From CALBPI01 sp039821605 (lineage in GTDB: Bacteria > Pseudomonadota > Gammaproteobacteria > Steroidobacterales > Woeseiaceae): a DNA stretch of 64,000 bases. The stretch lies in assembly GCA_039821605.1 (NCBI GenBank), contig JBCBNV010000001.1, positions 930,001 to 994,000 on the forward strand, read 5' to 3'. The number at the start of each line of letters is the position of its first letter. Position 1 is the stretch's first letter. Shown here piece by piece: positions 36,647-45,101 of this stretch. The notes below the pieces were generated by a model that was not told the DNA's origin, ran no database searches, and was given only the letters and a program-made list of their open reading frames with translations. Position numbers and translations under genes: made by a program.

Positions 36647-39251
36647 TACGAACGAGCTCCGCGTTTCGGCTGAGCCAGTTGAGGTCTGTGAGATCGGGCC
36701 AGCGCGCCACGGCGGCAGGCGCCGTCACGAATCGAATTGCGCGTGCGCTGACCTCGTCGCGCCAGGCGGCGATGTGCGCCGCCATGTCACCGCGCCGGAT
36801 GGATGCACCAGACGGCACGATCGCGCCGGCGTCATCGTCAACGAGGGCGCTATAACGGTGCGCGTCGCGGTTGAGGCCAACGAGTGCGATTCCCGCCGGC
36901 GGCTCTCGCTCCGTCAACGCGTAGAGCACAAGTTGCAGGTGCTTCTCGGCAACAGTCACCGGATTCAGCGAGAGTCGAGCCGCTGTCTTGTAGTCAATGA
37001 TGAGCGTGCCCGCCTCGGTGCGATCGACGCGGTCCAATCGCAGATGTACGGCCATACCGCTTACAAGGAAGGTGCGGGATTGTTCGCGCGCCACCACCTG
37101 GAACACCGGGCGCGCCGCGTCGGCGACGAGCAGGTCCTCGATCAGGGTCGCCGCGCGGCCCTCCTCGAGGCGCAGCAGCGCACGCAACACGGGATCGGCG
37201 TGAACAAAGCGACCGGCCATCGTGCGAGCCAGCGTCTCTCGAATGCGCTCGCGGCGCGATTCGGGATCTAATTGTGAGATTGCTGACTGACTGTCGAGCG
37301 ACGCGTACAACGCATCGAGCGCGTCGTGCATGATCATGCCGCGCAGCCTGGGATCGATGCCGCGCACGGGATCCTCGAGTGCGTCGAGATGCCAGCGCCC
37401 AATCGCGATCGCGGCAAAGGGGTCACTGTCAATGAGTGTCAGTGCCGTGGTGGCCCGATACAGCCGGCGTGCCGTGTCAAATGCGGACAACGCGGCGGGT
37501 TGCGCGGTGACGGACAGGCTTCCCGCAATCTCGCGCCAGCCCAGAGCGCCGTCGGCCAGGTCCTGCGCGGGTCGCGTCTCGAGGTCGGCGAGCAAGGGCG
37601 ACGGCAACAGCTCGCTGTCTTCCTCGCGCTCGGCGTGACTCATGACGATGTCAGGTGCTGCTGCCGCCAAGGCCGAGAATCGACGTCGCCAGAACCGGGA
37701 CGTCTGTTCGGGCGTGGCATCGGGCAATTCGTGAGCCCGCTGCAGGCTGCGCGGCAGCAGCGGATCCGCACGCCCAACAGGCGGCCAGCGGCTCGCATCG
37801 AGCCCCGCAATCCACACGGCATCGAACCCAAGGCCAGGCATTTCGAGCGGACCGCACACGAGCACTTCGGCGCCCTCGCCCTCCGACTGGTACAGCGATT
37901 CGGCCAGCAGGTCCTTGAGCGCTGCGAGCGCATCGCCCAGCGTGATGCTGCCCGTGGCAGCGGCGACCGGTCCCAGCGCATTGAGCGCGACATGGAATGC
38001 GCGGCGCAGCTGGTACACGGGCGAATCGGTGGCGACGGCTTCAAGCCAACCTGCGGCCGCCAGCGTCTCCGCAATCATCTCGGCCCAGGCTGAAGGCGCC
38101 TGGCGACGGTCCGATTCGGCGGACAGGCGTTGAATGGCGTCAAGCCATGGCGGCGCCAGCGCTTCGGCAAAGTCGGCGAGCGCCCCGGGCTGCCACGGAC
38201 GGTCGGGATGCCCGCGAAGTTTCTGCTCCAGCAGCAGCGGTTGCGTGTGTTCGCGCGGTGTCATCACGGCGCTGCGGAGCAATCGAGACAGGCTGGTGAA
38301 CGACTGCGGCCGATGCGCGAAGTCGAGCAGGCGCATGGCGATATCGATGGCCGGGTAGCTGTCGAGCGTTCGCCCGTAGGAGACTTCGAAGCCTGTTCGG
38401 TCCTCATCGAGGCGCACGCTGCCGGCCGCGGGCGGCAGGAACCCCTGGCGGAACCAGCGCCCCACGTCTTCGGCAATTCCCGCCAGGCCGGGCACGACGA
38501 TGGCGACTCGCGTGCCCGGTTGCGCGTCCCGCAGGGCGCGCGCCCAGCGACCCGCCGCGATGAGCTCGTCACGAAATGTCGCGCAGCACACGCGCCGGGG
38601 CGCGGCGAACACCGCCGATTCCGACAGGGGCTCGAACCGCGCCGCGCCCATGGCGTTCATTAGCGTTTCTTGATCGGGCGTCAGTTCATCAAACCCCGCA
38701 AGCAAAACATGGCCCGTCAGCGCGGCGGCGAGCGACGGCCCTGCGCCTGCCAATACGTGCGGCAGATCGGCTTCAAGCAGCCAGTCGTTGTGCGCCGTGC
38801 GTCGCAGAACTTCGTCCACGCAGGTCACGAGGAATCGGCTGTCATCGTCAAACGCGGCAGCGGCTACCTGATCCGGGGCGAGCGCATAGCGCCGCATCAG
38901 GCCGTACGCATTGGCCGCAAGGCCCGCAAGGGCGAAGCCCTGGGTTTGGCTTTGGCCCGAATCCGCGAGTGCATTGCGTGCCGCCTGACGCCAGAGTGCG
39001 CGTGCCGCCGCTGGACTGAGCAGTTGCGGCAGCGCCTGCCCTGCCACGGGACGCAGTCGGCACGCGGTCGCAAGCTGGCGCACCCAGGTGCGCCAGGGCA
39101 AGACGTCCATGGCGGGCCAGGCCTCGGCACCGGCACCCAGCGCGCGCTGCGCCACGTGGCGTTCAATGGCGCGCGCAAGGCGGCGGCCGCTCGTGACGAC
39201 GAGCGCGTAGCGGCCGCTGTCGACGGCTGCCGCCAGCGCGTCAGAAAGCAT
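36636..39251 (-). CDS. AddB-like PD-(D/E)xK nuclease, double-strand-break repair partner
   Basis: An 871-aa protein like the gammaproteobacterial 'probable DNA repair protein' that accompanies AddA-like helicases. The N-terminal half resembles an inactive helicase (VVTSGRRLARAIERHVA, VLLAGFDELTPDQETL). The central part includes VLVCGPLEMPGLGFDAVWIAGL. The nuclease core lies near residues 745-790 (HLRLDRVDRTEAGTLIIDYKT). It starts 6 nt after the aminotransferase gene and overlaps the helicase gene by 11 nt. Confidence 0.85.
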   Translation of the reverse strand: MLSDALAAAVDSGRYALVVTSGRRLARAIERHVAQRALGAGAEAWPAMDVLPWRTWVRQLATACRLRPVAGQALPQLLSPAAARALWRQAARNALADSGQSQTQGFALAGLAANAYGLMRRYALAPDQVAAAAFDDDSRFLVTCVDEVLRRTAHNDWLLEADLPHVLAGAGPSLAAALTGHVLLAGFDELTPDQETLMNAMGAARFEPLSESAVFAAPRRVCCATFRDELIAAGRWARALRDAQPGTRVAIVVPGLAGIAEDVGRWFRQGFLPPAAGSVRLDEDRTGFEVSYGRTLDSYPAIDIAMRLLDFAHRPQSFTSLSRLLRSAVMTPREHTQPLLLEQKLRGHPDRPWQPGALADFAEALAPPWLDAIQRLSAESDRRQAPSAWAEMIAETLAAAGWLEAVATDSPVYQLRRAFHVALNALGPVAAATGSITLGDALAALKDLLAESLYQSEGEGAEVLVCGPLEMPGLGFDAVWIAGLDASRWPPVGRADPLLPRSLQRAHELPDATPEQTSRFWRRRFSALAAAAPDIVMSHAEREEDSELLPSPLLADLETRPAQDLADGALGWREIAGSLSVTAQPAALSAFDTARRLYRATTALTLIDSDPFAAIAIGRWHLDALEDPVRGIDPRLRGMIMHDALDALYASLDSQSAISQLDPESRRERIRETLARTMAGRFVHADPVLRALLRLEEGRAATLIEDLLVADAARPVFQVVAREQSRTFLVSGMAVHLRLDRVDRTEAGTLIIDYKTAARLSLNPVTVAEKHLQLVLYALTEREPPAGIALVGLNRDAHRYSALVDDDAGAIVPSGASIRRGDMAAHIAAWRDEVSARAIRFVTAPAAVARWPDLTDLNWLSRNAELVRNDH

Positions 39252-39257
39252 CAGGGT

Positions 39258-40502
39258 TCAGTCGCCAACGGCGGCCGGACGCGGCACGTCACCCTGCATG
39301 GCCTCGAGCACCGCATTGATGCGCGAAAACACTTCGGTCATCTGTTCAGGCTCGGGCAGCAAGGTGATGCGGAAATGATTCCGGTACGGCGTGTTGAAAC
39401 TGCTGCCCGGCGCGAGCAACACGTGCTGCTCCTCGAGCAGACGGAAGGCGAAGGCCTCGTCGTCAAAGTCCGGGAATGCATCCGTATCGACACCCACGAA
39501 CGCGTACATGCTGCCTTGAGGTACCACGAGCGTGAGCCAGGGATTTTGCGCGACGGCGTCGATAACGGCCTGGCGCGTCTGGTGCAAGCGCCCGCCGGGT
39601 GTCGTGAGCTCGTGGATACTCTGGTAGCCACCAAGCGCGGTCTGCACGGCCCATTGAGAGGGCACATTGCTGCACAGGCGCAGCGCCGCGAGCAGCTCGA
39701 GGCCGTCAATGTAGCTGCGGTTGTCTTGTGCGGTGCCACTGAGCGAGCACCAGCCCACGCGGTACCCACAGGCGCGATACACCTTCGACAGGCCGCTGTA
39801 AGTAATGCAAAGCGTCTTGTTGACGAGTGTCGCCATGGGTACAAACCTGGCGCCGTCGTAGGTCATCTCGTCATAGATTTCGTCGGCCATGACCACAAGC
39901 TCGTGGCGCTCGGCAAGCTCGGCGATCTCGCGCAGGAGCGACTCCGGATAGACGGCACCCGTGGGATTGTTGGGATTGATCAGCACGATGGCGCGCGTTC
40001 GCGCCGTAATCAGCCGCTCGATATCCGCGGCATCGGGCATGAACCCCCGATCCGGCCGGCAGTCGTAGTGAACCGGGCGACCCCCATTCAGCGTCACGGA
40101 CGCACTCCATAGCGGATAGGTCGGGCTCGGAACCAGAACCTCGTCGTGCAGGTTGAGCAGGCCGCGCAGTGTGAGGTCGATGAGCTCGGATACGCCATTG
40201 CCGATGAACACTTCCTCGGCCGTAACGTCCATGACGCCGCGGTTCTGCTGCTGCATGACCACGGCTTCGCGCGCGGGGAAGATGCCTTTCTGGTGGCAAT
40301 ACGCCTCGGCGGCCGGCAGGTTCTCGATCATGGCGAGCCGCATCGTCTGCGGCGTACGAAAACCGAAGCGCCCCGGGTTGCCGATATTCAGGTGAACGAT
40401 TTCGTGCCCGAGTTTCTCGAGTTCGTGCGCGCGCCGTGACAGGCGCCCACGGATTTCGTAGCGAACGTGTTCGAGCCGATCGGCGGCATTGGGACCCGCC
40501 AT
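39258..40502 (-). CDS. alaA: Class I aminotransferase, AlaA-like
   Basis: A 414-aa PLP-dependent aminotransferase closest in layout to the alanine-synthesising enzyme AlaA. Motifs are HLNIGNPGRFGF, GNGVSELIDL, INPNNPTGAVY, VMADEIYDEM and TYSGLSKVYRACGYRVGW, with the PLP lysine in the last one. Substrate assignment to pyruvate and glutamate is from family resemblance. The ATG at 40502 is preferred. The frame runs 40 codons farther up, but that part encodes the terminator region of the leader. It is the first gene before the AddAB pair. Confidence 0.85.
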   Translation of the reverse strand: MAGPNAADRLEHVRYEIRGRLSRRAHELEKLGHEIVHLNIGNPGRFGFRTPQTMRLAMIENLPAAEAYCHQKGIFPAREAVVMQQQNRGVMDVTAEEVFIGNGVSELIDLTLRGLLNLHDEVLVPSPTYPLWSASVTLNGGRPVHYDCRPDRGFMPDAADIERLITARTRAIVLINPNNPTGAVYPESLLREIAELAERHELVVMADEIYDEMTYDGARFVPMATLVNKTLCITYSGLSKVYRACGYRVGWCSLSGTAQDNRSYIDGLELLAALRLCSNVPSQWAVQTALGGYQSIHELTTPGGRLHQTRQAVIDAVAQNPWLTLVVPQGSMYAFVGVDTDAFPDFDDEAFAFRLLEEQHVLLAPGSSFNTPYRNHFRITLLPEPEQMTEVFSRINAVLEAMQGDVPRPAAVGD

Positions 40503-40553
40503 GGACGCATCTCCGACAACAAAAAACGAAGAGTAACCGAAATAACGCGCGGC

Positions 40554-40586
40554 AAAAAAAAGACCCGGACGGCAAAACCGCCCGGG
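40554..40586 (-). terminator. Strong intrinsic terminator inside the aminotransferase leader
   Basis: On the minus strand CCCGGGCGG, loop TTTTG, CCGTCCGGG forms a 9-bp stem with one G-U pair. UC and eight U follow. The same stem on the plus strand would contain an A-C mismatch, which supports minus-strand function. It ends 52 nt before the aminotransferase start codon, so transcripts from upstream either stop here or are regulated here. Confidence 0.8.
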
Positions 40587-40850
40587 CCGGGTTCCGCACG
40601 GAGAAGTACGGATGCTGAGCACCCGATTGCTGGCTACTGCACTCGGGCGTCATGCCTGGTGGTGTCGGCGACTGTTTGACGGCGCTCTGGCGCCCTGGCC
40701 TGCCGACTTGGAGCGGCGTGGATGCCTGGGACCTGCTGTCACAGGGGGCGTCCGGGGCTGCTCATACGATGGCTAAAGCCTAGCAGGCACGGGCGCGGTG
40801 CGTACACCGTGAAACCGAACAGAATCCAGAAAATACCTGATAAAAAATTC
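40587..40850 (-). ncRNA. Candidate small RNA or attenuator leader upstream of the aminotransferase gene
   Basis: About 260 nt of GC-rich sequence lies between an A/T-rich, promoter-like stretch (about 40828-40890) and the terminator at 40554-40586, all readable on the minus strand. It includes hairpins such as GGCGC-N4-GCGCC near 40681-40694. I find no leader peptide with an obvious run of control codons and no known riboswitch motif. It could be a free small RNA or an attenuated leader. The AT-rich block has TATACT on the minus strand (40870-40875) and TATAAA on the plus strand (40872-40877), so it may also serve etfB. Confidence 0.4.
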
Positions 40851-41104
40851 ATTATTCATTGTTTTTATTAGTATAAAAAAATTTGATTTAACAGTGGATT
40901 TCCTTGCTTCGGTTTGTGGCAGCCCCGACCTGTGGGTGTCAGGACGCGCCCCGGGCTACCTGTCAGCCCCCATTGCCGAGCCTGTGTCGGGCTTGTGCCG
41001 GCCCGGGCGCTCAGGGACAATTTAAGGGTTTTGTGCCAGTGGTTGTCGAAACGCGGGTGTCCCCGCGAGCCCCTGGCGCCACACGCAGTTTGCGGGAGTC
41101 AACA

Positions 41105-41854
41105 TTGGAAAAGATCCTGGTCGGCCTGAAGCGGGTCGTAGACTACAACGTGCGTATCCGGGTGAAAACGGATGGCAGCGGCGTCGAGACTGATGGGGTC
41201 AAGATGTCGATCAACCCTTTTGATGAAATTGCGCTTGAAGAAGCCCTTCGAATTCGCGAGCGCGGCGAAGCGAGCGAGGTCGTGGTCTTCTCTATCGGAG
41301 CCTCGGACGCGCAGCAACAGTTGCGAACCGGGCTCGCGATGGGCGCGGATCGCGCCATTCTCGTCGAATCCGCCGACGCCGTGGATCCGCTGAGTTCGGC
41401 AAAGGTCATCGCCAAGCTCATAGAGGCCGAATCGCCGGAGCTCGTGATTCTGGGCAAGCAGGCGATCGACAACGACAACAACCAGACGGGCCAGATGGTG
41501 GCTGCGCTCTGGGATCGGCCGCAGGCGACGTTTGCATCGAAAGTGGTGCTTGCCGATGGCAAGGCGACGGTAACGCGTGAGGTCGATGCGGGTCTCGAGA
41601 CCATCGAGGTCGATTTGCCGGCCGTCGTGACCACGGACCTTCGGCTTAATGAGCCGCGCTACGTGAAGCTGCCCGACATCATGAAGGCCAAGAAGAAGCC
41701 GCTCGACACAACGCCCATAGCAGACTTCGGGATCACACCGGATGACGCGTTCGAGGTGACCGAGTACGCACCGCCGCCACAGCGCAGCAAGGGCGTGATG
41801 GTCGAAGACACGGCGGCACTGGTAGCCGCGCTCAAGGACAAGGGGCTGATCTGA
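41105..41854 (+). CDS. etfB: Electron transfer flavoprotein subunit beta
   Basis: A 249-aa ETF beta subunit carrying electrons from acyl-CoA dehydrogenases to the quinone pool. EKILVGLKRVVDYNVRIRVK at the N-terminus and GKQAIDNDNNQTGQMVAALW are diagnostic. A TTG start at 41105 is chosen because GGGAG lies 6 nt upstream and the homologous N-terminus begins there. No ATG is available. The stop overlaps the etfA start (TGATG). Confidence 0.93.
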   Translation: MEKILVGLKRVVDYNVRIRVKTDGSGVETDGVKMSINPFDEIALEEALRIRERGEASEVVVFSIGASDAQQQLRTGLAMGADRAILVESADAVDPLSSAKVIAKLIEAESPELVILGKQAIDNDNNQTGQMVAALWDRPQATFASKVVLADGKATVTREVDAGLETIEVDLPAVVTTDLRLNEPRYVKLPDIMKAKKKPLDTTPIADFGITPDDAFEVTEYAPPPQRSKGVMVEDTAALVAALKDKGLI

Positions 41855-42795
41855 TGTCGAGCATTCTCATTGTTGCAGAGCACGCCAACGGCGCGCTCAA
41901 CCCGGCCACGGCCAAGTGCGTCGACTGCGCGCGTGGCATCGAAGGTGGTGACATTCACATTCTCGTGCTGGCCGATGCGCCCGATGCCATCGCCGCCGAG
42001 GCGGCTGCGCTTGAGGGCGTGAGCAAGGTACTGACGGTCGCTGACGCGGCGTTCGCCGCACCGCTGGCCGCAGCGTTGGCGCCGCAGGTTGTGGCCTCCG
42101 CGGCGGGTTACGACTACGTGTTCGGTCCGTCCACAACGTTCGGCAAGGACCTCATGCCGCGCGTGGCTGCCCTCCTCGGCGTCAACCAGCTGTCCGACGT
42201 CATGGAAGTCGTCGATGCGCGTACGTTCAAACGTCCGATATACGCCGGCAATGCCATCACGACAGTCCGGGTTCGTGACGGCTACACCGTCGTGGCCACG
42301 GTGCGCGCGGCGTCATACAAGACAGTGGGCAACCAGGACGCGGCGCCCGTCGAGGCCACTGAGGCGGTGGGCGGCACGCCCGCACACACGCGTTTTGTCG
42401 GTGTACAGACGGGCGACACCGATCGACCCGACCTGCAGACCGCGGCCCGGGTGATCTCTGGTGGTCGCGCACTGGGCAGTGCCGAAAATTTCGAGATCAT
42501 TTTCGATCTCGCAGACTCGGTGGGTGCCGCTGTCGGTGCCTCTCGTGCCGCCGTCGACGCGGGTTACGTACCGAACGAACTGCAGGTGGGCCAGACGGGC
42601 AAGATCATCGCGCCTGAGTTGTACGTCGCCATAGGTATCTCGGGTGCGATCCAGCACCTCACGGGCATCAAGGATGCCGGCACAATCGTGGCCATCAACA
42701 AGGACGAGGACGCGCCCATTTTCGAAGTGGCGGACATTGGCCTCGTGGGCGACTTGTTCAAGGTCATCCCCGAGATCAAGGCTGCACTCGGCTGA
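41854..42795 (+). CDS. etfA: Electron transfer flavoprotein subunit alpha
   Basis: A 313-aa ETF alpha subunit with the FAD-binding C-terminal domain: SRAAVDAGYVPNELQVGQTG and LYVAIGISGAIQHLTGIKD, then AINKDEDAPIFEVADIGLVGD. It forms a heterodimer with EtfB. The substrate dehydrogenases probably include the two acyl-CoA dehydrogenases in this window. It overlaps etfB by 1 nt. Confidence 0.96.
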   Translation: MSSILIVAEHANGALNPATAKCVDCARGIEGGDIHILVLADAPDAIAAEAAALEGVSKVLTVADAAFAAPLAAALAPQVVASAAGYDYVFGPSTTFGKDLMPRVAALLGVNQLSDVMEVVDARTFKRPIYAGNAITTVRVRDGYTVVATVRAASYKTVGNQDAAPVEATEAVGGTPAHTRFVGVQTGDTDRPDLQTAARVISGGRALGSAENFEIIFDLADSVGAAVGASRAAVDAGYVPNELQVGQTGKIIAPELYVAIGISGAIQHLTGIKDAGTIVAINKDEDAPIFEVADIGLVGDLFKVIPEIKAALG

Positions 42796-42804
42796 GCTGC
42801 GCGC

Positions 42805-42831
42805 GTGTCCGCGGCGTCGTGCCGCGGACAC
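42805..42831. terminator. Hairpin between convergent etfA and membrane protein gene
   Basis: A perfect 10-bp stem GTGTCCGCGG/CCGCGGACAC with a 7-nt loop lies just after etfA. There is no clear U-run on either strand, so intrinsic termination is uncertain. Its position between convergent genes fits a transcript end or RNA-stabilising hairpin. Confidence 0.4.
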
Positions 42832-42851
42832 GGTCCCGCGTCCGCGCGCCG

Positions 42852-43493
42852 TCAGACGACGAGCGCGATCATGACGCCCAATGCCGCTGCCCCGGCCACC
42901 ACAAAGGGGCGGCACAGTCGCAGCAGGCGCTTCAACGTCGCCTCTGTGCCGGGATGCGTGCCCTGCGTCTCGATTCTCGACACCAACACCACGGCACCTC
43001 GAAGAAAAGGCCGCGCCGCCATCGTGAACCCGAACACAAGGGCGAGTGCCCCGGCGGCACCGTAAATGACGGCGCCACCCACATCACTGCGTGCGCCGAT
43101 GACAAACACGGCCGACAACGCGGGCACGAGTAACCAGAAACCGAAATTCTCAAGCTGACGCAGCTGCGCGCGCCCAGGCAAGTCCGGGAACGACAGTGTC
43201 GTTACGGCAAGGAACACGCACAGTGCGATCAGGCCAGCCGCGAGCGTGACGGTCGTGGTGCCAAGTCCGTAGACGCTGGCAAGCGCCGCACCGTGCTGTA
43301 GCGTGCCGGTCAGCGCTACGACTCCGGCAAGCACCAGCAGCGCTGTGAACGAAACGCGCGCCTGGGTCGCGGCCTGGCGCCGCCTCTTGCCGTTGATGTT
43401 GTGCCGGGCCATACGGCGTGTGGCTGCGAGCAAGACTGCGGCAGCGCTGAACCAGGCGGCGAAACACAGGGCCGCAACGATGTCGACAAGCAC
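42852..43493 (-). CDS. Integral membrane protein of unknown function
   Basis: A 213-aa protein with about six hydrophobic helices. These include VDIVAALCFAAWFSAAAVLL at the N-terminus, FTALLVLAGVVALTGTL, VTLAAGLIALCVFLAVTTL, NFGFWLLVPALSAVFVIG and a C-terminal VVAGAAALGVMIALVV. A basic loop, NGKRRRQAATQAR, follows the first helix. I do not recognise a family. It lies 36 nt after the peroxiredoxin gene on the same strand. Confidence 0.6.
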   Translation of the reverse strand: MLVDIVAALCFAAWFSAAAVLLAATRRMARHNINGKRRRQAATQARVSFTALLVLAGVVALTGTLQHGAALASVYGLGTTTVTLAAGLIALCVFLAVTTLSFPDLPGRAQLRQLENFGFWLLVPALSAVFVIGARSDVGGAVIYGAAGALALVFGFTMAARPFLRGAVVLVSRIETQGTHPGTEATLKRLLRLCRPFVVAGAAALGVMIALVV

Positions 43494-43529
43494 AGATGTC
43501 GCGCCCGGAGAGGCGCGTTCCCCGAGGTG

Positions 43530-44012
43530 TCAGAGACGGTCGAGGATCGCCTCGGCCGCGCTGACCCGAAACTCGCCCGGCGCTTCGACGGCAACCGCCG
43601 TCGCGACGCCGTCGTCAACGATGATGGCAAAGCGCTGACCGCGCAGACCCATACCAAAGCCCGTGGCATCGAGCTCAAGACCCAAGGCTTTGGTGTAATC
43701 GCCGTTGCCGTCGGCGAGCATCATGACGTGGGCGCCAGCGTCGCGCGATTTGCCCCAGGCGTCCATGACGAAGACGTCGTTGACGGCCAGGCAGGCGACC
43801 GTGTCGACCCCCTTGTCGGCGAAGCCCTGCGCGTGCTCGACATAGCCCGGCAGGTGATTCATCGAACAGGTAGGCGTAAAGGCGCCGGGTACTGAAAACA
43901 GCACGACGCGCTTGCCGCTGAACAACTCGTCGGTCGTGATCTGACCCGGACCGGAATCCGTCATCACACCAAATGCGCCTTCAGGCATCTTGTCACCCGT
44001 AGCAATGCTCAT
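43530..44012 (-). CDS. Peroxiredoxin, Prx5-like
   Basis: A 160-aa thiol peroxidase reducing H2O2 or organic peroxides. The peroxidatic site is SVPGAFTPTCSMNHLPGY with the PxxxTxxC pattern, and CLAVNDVFVMDAWG follows. The arrangement with VNDVFVM and LDATGFGMGLRG is typical of the Prx5 subfamily. The ATG at 44012 gives a normal length. It is 31 nt after the HMG-CoA lyase gene. Confidence 0.92.
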   Translation of the reverse strand: MSIATGDKMPEGAFGVMTDSGPGQITTDELFSGKRVVLFSVPGAFTPTCSMNHLPGYVEHAQGFADKGVDTVACLAVNDVFVMDAWGKSRDAGAHVMMLADGNGDYTKALGLELDATGFGMGLRGQRFAIIVDDGVATAVAVEAPGEFRVSAAEAILDRL

Positions 44013-44043
44013 CGTGATCCTCTCTGTCTTGTGGTGTCGTGGT

Positions 44044-44967
44044 TTAGTGCGGGCCCGATGCCACTTCGCCGGGGAAATTTCCGGCTTTGGGTAGCATGGC
44101 CGGCACTTCGTGGTGCAGGACATCAGCCAGCCAGCCGCTGATGCGGATGATCTGGTCCAGATCCAGCCCCGTGTTGAACCCGCTGCGGTGCAACAGGTAC
44201 ACGAGGTCATCGGTGGGAATGTTGCCGGTTGCGGCCGGCGCGAACGGACAGCCGCCGATCCCGCCGATGCTCGCGTCGAGCGCACGCACGCCCGCCTCCA
44301 CGGCGGCGAATGCGTTGGCCAGCCCCGTGTTGCGTGTGTTGTGGAAATGGCAGCGCAGTGGCGTTCCGGACGCAACATCCCGAACCGCTTCCACAAGCCG
44401 CGACACTTCGGCCGGCGCGGCAACGCCGATGCTGTCGGCGAGCGCCAGCTCATCGGGTTCACCGGCAACAACACGGCGGGCAATATCCTGGACGCGTGAG
44501 TGCGCCACCTCGCCCTCGAAGGGACAGCCAAACGCCGCAGACAGGGTCACGCCGGCACGAATGCCATCGCGCCTGGCCTGCTCGGCAATGACGAGCCAGT
44601 CCTGCACCGATTGCTCTGTCGGAACGCCCTGATTGCGCTGGTTGTAGGTGTCCGTAACGACCACGGGCATGGTGATCGCGTCGACGCCGGCCGCCACAGC
44701 GCGATCATAGCCCCGCTGGTTGAGTACGAGCCCGATATAGGTCACGTCCTCACGACTTGGCAGCAGTTTCATGAGCGCCTCCGCATCGGCCATCTGCGGC
44801 ACCCGCTTGGGATGCACGAAGCTCGTCACCTCGATGCGCCGCACACCGGCATCTATGGCCCGTGTGATGAGTGCGGCCTTCTGCTCGGTGGGCACGATGT
44901 CGACTTCGGATTGCAGGCCGTCGCGGGGACTGACCTCGACGACCTCGATGTGTGGGCGGTTCAGCAC
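44044..44967 (-). CDS. Hydroxymethylglutaryl-CoA lyase
   Basis: A 307-aa TIM-barrel lyase that splits HMG-CoA into acetyl-CoA and acetoacetate at the end of leucine degradation. EVSPRDGLQSE at the N-terminus, RIEVTSFVHPKRVPQMADA, LRCHFHNTRNTGLANAFAA and GGIGGCPFAPAATGN with the catalytic Cys loop are family signatures. It is divergent from an acyl-CoA dehydrogenase gene, which may share the pathway. Confidence 0.93.
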   Translation of the reverse strand: MLNRPHIEVVEVSPRDGLQSEVDIVPTEQKAALITRAIDAGVRRIEVTSFVHPKRVPQMADAEALMKLLPSREDVTYIGLVLNQRGYDRAVAAGVDAITMPVVVTDTYNQRNQGVPTEQSVQDWLVIAEQARRDGIRAGVTLSAAFGCPFEGEVAHSRVQDIARRVVAGEPDELALADSIGVAAPAEVSRLVEAVRDVASGTPLRCHFHNTRNTGLANAFAAVEAGVRALDASIGGIGGCPFAPAATGNIPTDDLVYLLHRSGFNTGLDLDQIIRISGWLADVLHHEVPAMLPKAGNFPGEVASGPH

Positions 44968-45040
44968 CCGCGAATCATAGCAGACGGCGGTATTTTCGCT
45001 GCGTCGGGCGACACCAGGTGTGCATCCGCCAAATGCTGCA

Positions 45041-45068
45041 TTGCAAAAAACTTAATGACGATTAAAAT
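45041..45068 (+). promoter_or_regulatory. Promoter of the acyl-CoA dehydrogenase gene
   Basis: TTGCAA (45041-45046), 16 nt, TAAAAT (45063-45068) is a good sigma-70 type match in an A/T-rich patch. Just downstream AGCGCT occurs twice around TGGCAT (about 45071-45088), a small inverted repeat that could be an operator. Confidence 0.5.
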
Positions 45069-45101
45069 TAAGCGCTTGGCATAGCGCTAATGGAGCACTC
45101 C

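Noticed and set aside
40612..40776. 54-codon plus-strand ORF with GGAGAAG upstream
   Set aside because: Cys- and Trp-rich, Arg-rich product without a family, lying inside the structured leader read on the other strand. One ribosome-like site in GC-rich DNA is weak evidence.
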